Assembly (NCBI GenBank): GCA_002105175.1
Contig: MCGE01000054.1
Span: 62,001 to 126,000 of the forward strand
Direction: 5' to 3'
Source: Absidia repens
Lineage: Eukaryota > Mucoromycota > Mucoromycetes > Mucorales > Cunninghamellaceae
DNA: 64,000 bases
Each line of letters opens with the position of its first letter. The first letter of the stretch is position 1. Positions 55,518 through 64,000 of the stretch are shown here, piece after piece. The notes beneath the pieces were generated by a model that had not been told where the DNA came from, made no database searches, and saw nothing but the letters and a program-made list of their open reading frames with translations. The translations under genes and the position numbers were made by a program.

Positions 55518-55779
55518 CGTCTCTCACACTAACACCAACAACTACAAGCATTAAAGACCCATTTCGGATTGTCCTTGTGAATACGACATATCTGACGAAA
55601 AGGAAGCAGCCCATTATGTTGAAAAAGCTACTAGAAGGCGACCTGAAATAGGTTGCGTTATCTTTGTCTTTCGGAAAGAAAGAAAGAGAGAGAGAGAGAG
55701 AGAGAGCGGGGGGGGGTCTGAGAAACATGTGTATGGTAGGAACACGCACAAAACAGTTACTATCTATTGGGTCTGAAAA
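55226..55779. other. intergenic stretch
   Basis: No gene recognised. Poly-T run at 55490-55517 and an (AG)n run at about 55680-55707. Confidence 0.45.
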
Positions 55780-56345
55780 TGGGTGACTAAAAATGGTATA
55801 TTCTTTATTGAAGCACATCGGTACATAGAAAAACTAAAGCTGGCGGGGAAGGGGGAGAGGGTTATTTTAACAAACATTCAAAGATGATCTACTGAGAAGA
55901 AAGCATGTAAGAGAGAGACTCAGGTGAGATTTGAGGAAGGGGTAATGTTAATGTAAAAGGGATGGATCGATTGCAAACTGGGGATCAAAAATACTGTACA
56001 CGGCAAGATGGCAGTAAAAAAAATAAAATAAAAAAATACGTGCTCTAGTATACAAGAGATGAGAGAGAAACTCATGGGACATTTTTCATTAGAGCATGTA
56101 AAAAAAAAAAAAAAAAAAAAAAAAAGACATATTTTATTCAGATATAGGCACAAACTACCTATAAAGTAACACTAAACTAAGCTAATGGAAGCCCCAAAAA
56201 GCCAACTAATGGTGCCTCTAGATCCTAGATCCAAAATGAAAGGGTTTCCCCATGTATCTTGTCATCCCTGTGCTGAAAACCGTTCTAAACTAGTCCTGAC
56301 ACTAATCTAAGTCAAGCATGACCTCGGAAAAGTTGGTTGGTGAAG
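55780..56345 (+). repeat. dispersed repeat R1, copy k (long form)
   Basis: Core GATCCAAAATGAAAGGG then TTTCCCCATGTATC, with upstream module and a 25-base A tract at 56101-56125. It lies about 530 bp beyond the HET-9 stop. Confidence 0.8.
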
Positions 56346-56874
56346 AAAGAAAAAAAAAAATGAAGGAGAAAAAGAAGGAAAATCGCGGGAAATGAGGAAA
56401 ATGGAGGAAAATAGAAATTTCATGTGCGCGGGATTTCAAAATGTTCGCACCATCATAGAATAATTTGTCAGACTCACAATAGAACAATTTGCCCTCTGAT
56501 GAAACTACATTTGCCAAATAAACCAAATGATAACACTATAGCAAAGTATTGGTATCATCCACTAAGACATAATATGATAGATGTCAATTATTGGTGAATG
56601 AAATAAAATGATTCGGGTTTGTAGATTATTTATCAAGGTAACTGTGCGCCAAGTGAGACGCAACAATTCTTTTCGAGTCGGAGTGTGTAAATATTCAATC
56701 AGATCTGTACATGTTCCCCCCCTTTTTTTTTTTTGAAGGAATAGATCGCCTCAACATTCTGCACACAATGAACCATGTCATCAAATGATATTTTTTTTTT
56801 TTAAAAAAAAAAAAAAGAAGATTGTTTATTAAAAAAAGGAGAGAAAACCTACATTGGTATGTTGTTGTTGTTTT
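56346..56874. other. HET-9 downstream flank
   Basis: No gene seen. It includes a T/A homopolymer pair at 56791-56815. Confidence 0.45.
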
Positions 56875-59113
56875 TTAGTAAATATCGAAAAACGGAGGAC
56901 CTTCGAGCCCGCGGTTTCCATTATAGTATCTTGGTTGATCAAAGTGATGATGACATGGTATCACCCATTTGTTTTCAGCAAAACTGCCAATTAAAGTGAT
57001 CTTATAGTCATGACAGTCATTGTCCGAGGGCACTTCTAAATTGTGTGGAAAAGCAGGAATAGACACAACGTCCAGCGTCTGAATCGAAGCATGATGGATA
57101 CCAAGACGCTTGCATAGCGGGATATTATCTGTAAACAATTTGGAGAATGCATAGCGAATGATTCCGCCTTCCCATACATCATACTGTTTTGGCTTCAAAC
57201 GCAGGCAGTACCGGTTCGAGTCATCGTCATCATCGTCATCGTCATCTTTGTTGTCTTTCTTATGGTCGGTTTGGTCTAAATGATGATAGCGAATGGTCGA
57301 TGGGTCATCCACATCAAAATTACAAGCATAGTTGGACAAAAGACGGATCAGACGACCTGGTTGGAACGCCAAAGATAAAGTTGATGTTGCAAATGTTGGA
57401 AGAATGTCGTTGCCTATGGTATCTTCATGGGCGGACCAAAAAAGGAGCGTCAATTTGTCTTTGACGGTCATGATGTCGTATAGCTTCAATTTGATCAATA
57501 CCATATTGTAAATGTCCCAATCAGACACCTCTGTTAATTTATTAGCATATTCTGACAATGGCAAAACACTGTAAAATCGATCCTCTAATTGTTATTTTTT
57601 TTTAAAAAAAAAAAAAAGAAAAATTAGGTTCGTTTCTCTAAAATTATGTCTGGCTTTTTTTTTTTTTTTTTCAACCTACCATTTTTGCTTGCTTTTGAAC
57701 CGAGAATCATCTCCAGAAACGTCTGCTGTTTAAGATGACGGATCATTGTATAATGGAAACGGATATAAATGGGGTTGGTTGAAAACATTTTTGTTTCTCT
57801 TGATTCTTTTCGATTGACGTAGTATGTCGTTTTCAACATAGCATCAGCAAAGGAAGCATCCTCAAAGTCAAATTTAAAAAAACGGAATTCGTCATCCATG
57901 ACACTATAGAACGGAGAGTTAGAATGGCCAAGTGTCAATTGAATAAACCAATATTTGAGATTGTTTTTCTTTTTGGCAATGTTGTATTCACTGATCACCC
58001 ACACACGAGACGACCAATCCTCCACGAGATCCGTTAAAAATTCCATCGATTGTCGGATACAGGTGCTTCTTTCAATGATCTTTGGTTTCCAACTAGCCTC
58101 TTCGAAATCCAACTTATCAACTAACTGTGATCGAGGATGATCCCGTTCAAAAAACGTGATAGGACAAAATGCCGTGTTGCATTGATGTAAGTTGCTAATA
58201 AGTCCATTTTTCTTTTTCCACCAACATGGCAAACTTGACAAAGGATTAACGGTTTGGGAGATGCGATTGAGCGTTAGCACAGGGCAATAAGGATGAGCAT
58301 GCATTTTGTACTGCATAAAGCTATCACCAAAATGATCAGTATGCTTAAGCAGTAATTGTCTTAAAGAAGGAGGGTCGTTTGGTACGTTGGAATCATTGAG
58401 GAACTTTTCTTCGAGGACAGTAAATGGATCGGTGTTTCCGTGAATAAGGTAATAAATATCTTTACAGTATTTGATGCCGTCATCTATAATGTCGTAGTTT
58501 TTTATCGATATTCTTTTCAAGTAATTCAAGTGAAGGTCGGGTACTGCTAAAATATACGTGGCTTTGTCGTAGATGTTACTCATTTGATAAATGATTGCTT
58601 TTCGTTTTGATGGACGTTGATCCACACAGATTGCATCCACCCACACATACTTGATATGCTTCAAATCCGATTCCATGGTCATCATTTCGCAGAGCCCGTA
58701 AAAATCATCCAAGGCAAACGACGTAATCGATGCCGTGTAGCCAACTTTAGTATCGATCAATGTCTCATGTAATTCGCCCCAACGGTAAGTCAAGGCAACA
58801 TATTTTAAATCTTTTTCTTCGAGTGGCTTCTTCACACAGCGAATCATTCTATCTTTAGCAGCTTTTTTAATGTCGACAAGAACAACTTGAAACGGCGTTT
58901 TCGGTCGTTGTTGTCGTTGTTGTTGTTGGGTGCCTTTGAGTAACAAGTTGATATAAGCGAGGACAAAGTCACAGCAGTCGATATGGGTTGGGTTTTTTAA
59001 AATATACATATGACACGGTTAATAAAAAATGCACGCGTTTATATATATGTATATAAATAAATAGAGATATATTTGCTTTTACCGAGCTCATCTATATGTT
59101 GGTCGTTTGTCAT
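56875..59113 (-). CDS. HET-domain protein, copy HET-9
   Basis: Three exons: 59113-59083, 58933-57680 and 57584-56875, giving 664 residues, the shortest intact copy. Exon 1 is 31 nt (MTNDQHIDEL), two codons shorter than the rest. The usual intron 1 acceptor is gone: no AG lies near the expected place, and the next AG (CTCAAAG, 58934-58940) restores the frame as G-T-Q-Q-Q-Q, with a 149-nt intron. HET motifs: ALTYRWGELHE (Thr for Ser), YVWVDAICVDQRPS, QMSNIYDKATYILAVPD, DWSSRVWVISEYNIAKKKN. One of the insertion cysteines is lost (LNRIS for the usual LDHLC). The Asp tract is NKDDDDDDDDD. Overall the most diverged intact copy; the splice model is inferred. Confidence 0.8.
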
Positions 59114-59256
59114 GATAAAGTTGAAAAGAAAGAAGAGAAGGGATTGTTAGCACAAGGAATGGCTGGGAAACATAACAAAAGAATTTAAAACCGTTTCTCT
59201 GTAACACGACGTCTACCTGTATCACGAAACTCAGTGAGGTGCCACACGTTTATTTC

Positions 59257-59287
<31 letters not shown>

Positions 59288-59569
59288 TAACCACGGGGAA
59301 GGATGACTTGAACAGCGATGAAATTTCTTGGTTCAGTTAGTATGTCAATGCTCTTTGATACATACAATTTTTGGTTCCTGAATAATTTTACTGTATTTTC
59401 TTTCATTTTCTTCGAGACATGTCCATTTTTATTGGCTAAGCTATTCATATCCCGATTGTGTTTAGAGCGTAAAGTAGTAAACTCATAGTGAGGTGAAGTA
59501 GAGTGTAGTAAGATAAATCACGATACTGCTGCAGTAAAGTTATTCATATATTATCAAACGAGGTTTGGG
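59114..59569. other. HET-9 upstream region
   Basis: Keeps ACATAACAAAAGAA and CTCTGTAACACGACG near 59168-59210. No gene. Poly-A tract at 59259-59285. Confidence 0.45.
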
Positions 59570-60135
59570 ATGTTTAATGAGAAGAATCTATTTTATTCAA
59601 AGATATTGGTAGATACTAAAACTAAAGATGAGAAGGTGTTCATTGTAACAAAGGAATGAGATGGAAGGACCTATTGGGCGCGGGAATGTGAAAGAGACTA
59701 ATGTGTGATTTGAAGAATGGGAAGCGCTAGTCTAAGGAGGCAGCTGTAAAAATGACTCTAAAATTTACTACACCATACATGAGAAAGACTGTCATTACAA
59801 GCACACCAACAGTTAACACTAATCTAAAGGAACGTTCGTAAATGGGTATCTCGAGCACACGACATGAGAGAAGAGACTAATGAGCCTTTTTTCCATTGAA
59901 GCAGGTAAAAAAAAGAGTCTATATTTTATTCAGATATAGAACCAAATTACAGTCAAACTAACACCAAACTAAGTTAATCGAGCTCTAAATAGTCATCTAA
60001 TGATGGTTGCAGATCCTAGATCCAAAATGAAAGGGTTTCCCCATGCATGTTGTCATCCCTGATCTGAAAACCCTTCTAAACTAGTCTTGAAACTAAGCTA
60101 AGTCTAACATGACCCCGAAACAAGTTGAATGATGA
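59570..60135 (+). repeat. dispersed repeat R1, copy l (long form)
   Basis: Module TTTTATTCAAAGATATTGG then core GATCCAAAATGAAAGGG and TTTCCCCATGCATG. It lies upstream of HET-9 and includes all R1 parts. Confidence 0.8.
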
Positions 60136-60632
60136 AGAAGAAGAAAAAAAAAAAGGAAAGCGAAAAGAGAAAAAAAAGGAAAATTTTGGAAGAAATCATG
60201 CGGACGGGCTTCGAAATCGACCTCCATCATTGTTGATACATACAAACCCTCACGTCCCGACTTTTTTTTTTTTCCTTAAGGTAAATTATCTCTTCTATGA
60301 ACTTTGATCATAGCAAAAACAAAATCATTGATAAAAACACGGCATGATAAAATTCATTGGAACAAAGGTCATCATATTGATATAATAAAGGCCTGATAGA
60401 TGGATGATTTTGATTGAAGAAAATATATATATAAAAGGAATAAAAAGTTTTGGGTTGTAGTAGTAGGCGGTGGGATCATATTCCAAATATAGATGCAAAA
60501 TTATTCGATTCAAAAGTCAATGAGCCATTCATGTTCTTTTTTGGAAACCGTACTCAATGAAAATTCTTTATTTTACTATCATCCATTCTCTCAATACAAA
60601 AAAAAAAAAAAAAAAAAGGCTATCCTGCCAGC

Positions 60633-60636
<4 letters not shown>

Positions 60637-60679
<43 letters not shown>
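60637..60679. repeat. 43-base poly(A) tract
   Basis: Uninterrupted A run just upstream of the ATG at 60708, preceded by a shorter A run at 60599-60617. Confidence 0.85.
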
Positions 60680-60682
<3 letters not shown>

Positions 60683-60707
60683 CTCGCTCGCACAGATACA
60701 AAAAACC

Positions 60708-62805
60708 ATGTCATCTAGTGATATTGTAAATCGCAGCAACGAACAAAATAGCATGATTTTGTCGAAAAAATCATGTCCTTATTGCGACAAGTTGTATCAT
60801 TCGAATCAAAAAGCCGTGAACCATATCGTTGCCCTTCATCAGAAAAAAGTGGAACGTCTTCCCTCTGGTAACCGTAATTTTGGCGTGTACAGTCAAGCGA
60901 ATACTCAAAAGTATGAACGACTTGGCTACTCCATCGTGGCTCATTATGGCCTGTGTCTCTTGCAAAGAGACCTTCACTGAGAAAGAAGAACTGCGAAAGC
61001 TGATTTATAGTCGGATCATGGCTTTGGAACCTACTAGTTGGCATTTTTAAACGATCATGTAAATTGGCGACAAAATTTGCAAAGTAGATAATAGCCACAA
61101 AAGGATGGTCGACTTGTAATTTTTCAGTTTGGATAGGAAAATGACAAACAGCATACATACTTCCATTTTTTCAGCAGATTGACTCACCTGAACAGTACCA
61201 ATTATCAGGACCCTCCAAACGTCTATTAAAAGATCTGTCTAAAAACCATTATAGCCACCACTGTCTACATTGGAATCACCAACATTGTGACTTGAACCAT
61301 GTCATAGCATCTCAACCTGAAAATGGGTAATGAAATATTTAGTATGACAATGATTTGGTTTTCTAAATTTTATTTGTTTTAGGATCATTACTGCACCTGA
61401 GGATATCATCAAGTTGGGCTGGATTTTTTTTTTGTTACCAGACAATGACCATCTTGTCTTTCAGAACATCGACATTACCAAGGGATTTCACGAATTTCGC
61501 CATTATGTGAAAACGATCATTGACGAACCGCGTCTCTTGACGTACGAATCCCATGTCCAGCACGTTCTTGGCATTGTCATCAATCCTCTTGCTAAAACCA
61601 TGCAGCACCAACGGTGACCTTGTCGTATTTGTCATTTGTCATCATCCACACATATCAGATACGCGGTTATCCACCACGACCCAACAATTGTACCTTATCA
61701 CTCTCCAGCATAACCTCACACTGACTATGTTTCACTTGGTCTACAATCAATATCAAAGATTAATCATCCATCTATTCCATAATACACTATTTTATTCCCT
61801 CATCTCGAACTCTACCAATAATCCATTATCATCTACAATCATCTATCATCATAGAAATTTATCATTCCAACATCCGCTTCCCCTATTTTTTACTATAAAA
61901 ACCCACTGTCATTCTATTCAATAAAAACCATATCTGTTATATCACTTACTTGATTGACTTTACATAGACTCAAATTATTGCAGACCTTCACCAGTTCATA
62001 GGACGTGAATTATGCGAAGGCCTTATTGAATAATTTGCTGGAAGAATATGGCATTCGGTCGTGCGAATTTGACCAATAGACTCGACTTGATGCTGAAAAA
62101 AAATCGTGAAGGTATAATCAAGAAAGTGAAGAAATGGCTGTAACTGATTTATCATTAATGTAGAATTGCATCCGAAAGAAGAGGACAGAGTTCCAGGTCT
62201 CTCAAAAAAAAATGGATGGCTCTTATGGTTACCAGCAACGATGTCCACAACAGGATACTATTTTGCTTTCGAAATCTGTAAGGGCGAATAAGGAAGAACG
62301 CAAGTCATAGCGTTTATTCATTATATTTCAAGTTAAAAACATTTGCCCGTAGACTTGAACAATTACCCTTTGGAACCAATCCGTCAGAAGGTTGATGAAC
62401 TGGAGTGGATTACAAGATATACCACTGCGGCTATCAATCCCATTGTTGGAAAACCTCATGAAGCACGTCATGTTTCGGTGGTATGAAAAGAAAATAGTTC
62501 AGTCAAACTTGTGCTCAATTTTTTTTTTTTTTTTCATTTTTCGCGTACTTTAGGACTTCTGTTTCCAAATGACGAGTGCAAATCCAGTGAGATGTCATTG
62601 TTACTGGCCAGACCTGATTCTACAATCAGCATGGCACGGAGATCGGGCAAACGGTAGGATATGGAGAAGTGAAACCGGCATCTCAGGAGCTAAATCACAA
62701 GCTAGTCGGAAAAGACTTAGTGCGATTGGTACTTTTAGCAAAGAACGCCATTGATACGTCTCGTAGCAAATGTGTCCAGTCGTTTTCTTGTCGTTGGTAA
62801 GTTTT
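60708..62805 (+). pseudogene. decayed U-family gene with N-terminal zinc finger
   Basis: An ATG at 60708 opens a 90-codon frame with a C2H2-type finger (CPYCDKLYHSNQKAVNH then IVALH, pattern C-x2-C-x12-H-x4-H). The frame then changes to CKETFTEKEELRKL. Later pieces: SGPSKRLLKDLSKNHYSHHC, an intron near 61328-61381, IITAPEDIIKLGWIFFLLPD and VFQNIDITKGFHEFRHYVK up to 61617. A solo LTR is inserted at 61621-61982. After it come PKEEDRVPGLSKKNGWLLW, YPLEPIRQKVDELEWITRY, and QTVGYGEVKPASQELNHKLV, then GKDLVRLVLLAKNAIDTSRS to a GTAAGT donor near 62800. The last exon (DGLYxM) is missing, replaced by Helitron helicase sequence. Whether the zinc finger belongs to the same gene is uncertain. Confidence 0.55.
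61616..61987 (+). mobile_element. solo LTR S4 with target duplication
   Basis: LTR 61621-61982 (362 bp), TGTCGTATTTGTC ... CAAATTATTGCA. GACCT precedes it (61616-61620) and follows it (61983-61987), a perfect 5-bp target duplication. It carries ACTATAAAAACCC and TTCAATAAAAACC near its right end. It interrupts the U-family coding sequence. Confidence 0.9.
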
Positions 62806-62879
62806 TCTGGTTTTTTTTTTTATTTTGAATGCAAAAAAAAAAAGGCATATTAACACTCTTTTCTTTAATTATCATCACG

Positions 62880-63213
62880 TTGAATAAGGACATCACGCAA
62901 CATTCTATTAGCCGGAAATTTTGTAATCCCAAGAATACATCTATTCACTGATGATGATGAATGTCCTTTTGTCATGAAAAGAACTCAGTTGCCTGTGCGT
63001 CCTGCGTTTGCCATGACGATCCATAAGTCTCAAGGTCAGACACTGAACGAAGTGGCAATTTACCCCAACGAACCAGTATTTACACATGGACAGCTCTATG
63101 TTGCGTTTCCTCGAGCCACTAACCCGCAGCATCTTCATGTTGCTATCCCAAATAATACCAAGCAAACTGTTTACTCAACAAACAACGTTGTTTACAAAGA
63201 GGTTCTTCTTTAA
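62880..63213 (+). pseudogene. Helitron helicase C-terminal fragment
   Basis: An open stretch from about 62886 to the TAA at 63211-63213: NILLAGNFVIPRIHLFTDDD, MKRTQLPVRPAFAMTIHKSQ, GQTLNEVAIYPNEPVFTHGQ, LYVAFPRATNPQHL, NVVYKEVLL. The pairs PVRPAFAMTIHKSQGQTL and FTHGQLYVAFPRAT are the last two conserved helicase motifs of PIF1-like Helitron proteins. Walker A and B, and the Rep domain, are absent, so it cannot act alone. It adjoins the U-family pseudogene in the same orientation and has replaced its 3' end. Confidence 0.75.
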
Positions 63214-63441
63214 TTCCTCTATTTTTTTTTTCTAACGAATTCGCCTTTTTTACAGCTGAAGTCAATTATTTTTTCATGTAAATCATCCACTCTTTTTATT
63301 TGAATAAATTTGATAATTTTCGTTACTATATGTATATATATTTTTTTTGAATGAGTTTTTTTGGGGTGGGGGCCGAGCAGAGGGGAGGCGGGGAAGAGGG
63401 GACTGGTTACATTTGTAGTTAGAAGTTATTATGATACCCAC

Positions 63442-63472
<31 letters not shown>

Positions 63473-63774
63473 AGAGCATTTTATTATCACACCGTACATA
63501 TACCTTTGTCCTGATTGGTTTGTAGTAGTTTTAATTTTGCGTCTTCTTTCACAGGACGAAGAAGGACACTCTGCAAAAAACTGTTAATGTTGGCCTGCCT
63601 GCCAATTTTTATCTCACTGCCAAAAACATGCACTGACCAAAAAGCGGGATTTCAATTGAATTTTAAAAGGTCGTGCTTTCTAATTTTTTCTCTTTTTCTT
63701 TCCTTTTTTTTTTTTAAATTGATGTCCTCTGAGGGTCTGATGATCATGGAGTGGGATTTTTATTAGTTTTAGAG
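63214..63774. other. intergenic stretch
   Basis: No gene recognised. AATAAA at about 63303 could serve the upstream fragment. A T/A homopolymer pair lies at 63443-63473. Confidence 0.4.
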
Positions 63775-63960
63775 CGTTTTTAAAAGGGACATGACAAAGT
63801 ACATGGGGAAACCCTTTCATTTTGGATGTAGGATTTAGAACCGGCTTTAGATTAGGGAACCATCTCAAAAAGATGAGAGTCATGAAACCGTGATTAGTTT
63901 AGTTTAGTGTTAGTTGTTTAATTTTTATCCCTGCATTGGAATAAAGCACAGTATGTCTAG
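63775..63960 (-). repeat. dispersed repeat R1, copy m (diverged)
   Basis: Reverse R1 (TACATGGGGAAACCC then TTTCATTTTGGAT), followed by ATGAGAGTCATGAAACC and TTAGTTTAGTTTAGTG as in copies b and e. These three form one R1 subtype. Confidence 0.7.
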
Positions 63961-64000
63961 TATTTTTACCATTATCACCATTAGCCTCTCTCGTATGATT

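Noticed and set aside
63361..63420. G-rich block considered as telomere-like or G-quadruplex
   Set aside because: A single short G/A-rich run without TTAGGG-type periodicity.

Overview
The window looks like an AT-rich, repeat-dense stretch of a fungal nuclear genome, most likely an early-diverging (Mucoromycota-type) fungus. The grounds are short GT-AG introns of about 80-150 nt, very many A/T homopolymers, a Ty3/gypsy element, Helitron, Tc1-like and LINE debris, and a decayed multicopy gene family of a kind I recall from Mucoromycota genomes. The lineage is inference; the fungal features are seen.

The main content is a one-family array of HET-domain (heterokaryon-incompatibility, PF06985-like) genes. 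Seven intact copies lie on the minus strand: HET-1 12732-15050, HET-2 19122-21402, HET-3 23634-25898, HET-5 33257-35575, HET-7 47724-50019, HET-8 51493-53781 and HET-9 56875-59113. All share three exons, two phase-1 introns and proteins of 664-701 residues. HET-4 (26980-27261) is a remnant whose exon 2 has become a polyglutamine tract. HET-6 (36962-38060) is a frameshifted copy on the plus strand. Copies 1, 3, 5 and 8 form a close subfamily with shared flanks; 2, 7 and 9 are more diverged. Each gene has a HET core near the N-terminus, split by a Cys-containing insertion, and an unrecognised C-terminal region with an Asn/Asp tract.

Mobile DNA fills the rest. An intact Ty3/gypsy element (6851-12238) has identical 283-bp LTRs, a 5-bp target duplication and a single open gag-pol frame; it sits inside a dispersed repeat (R1). 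R1 occurs about 13 times, usually beside HET copies. A non-autonomous DNA transposon family with long inverted repeats built of CTCTGAAA-type units is seen at 4655-6026, about 17950-18957 and about 54265-55225. Four solo LTRs of a second family are at 2303, 30330, 45817 and 61621. A segmental duplication links 1-3490 with 28046-31930.

A second, uncharacterised gene family ('U family') is present as four decayed copies (about 1130-3490, 29156-31925, 43030-44460 minus, and 60708-62805). Its C-terminal signature is GEVK, then a K-x-x-ID helix, an intron and a DGLYxM segment. Two or three of these copies are interrupted by the solo LTR. LINE endonuclease (44500-45282), Tc1-like transposase (46300-47020) and Helitron helicase (47195-47360, 62880-63213) fragments complete a mosaic. 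One small two-exon gene of unknown function (40906-41459) appears intact.

Taken together this is a transposon-rich locus in which a HET gene has been repeatedly duplicated with its promoter and flanking R1 repeat, and in which copies are still diverging and dying. Exon boundaries come from reading splice sites and matching copies to each other; no alignments or database searches were run.
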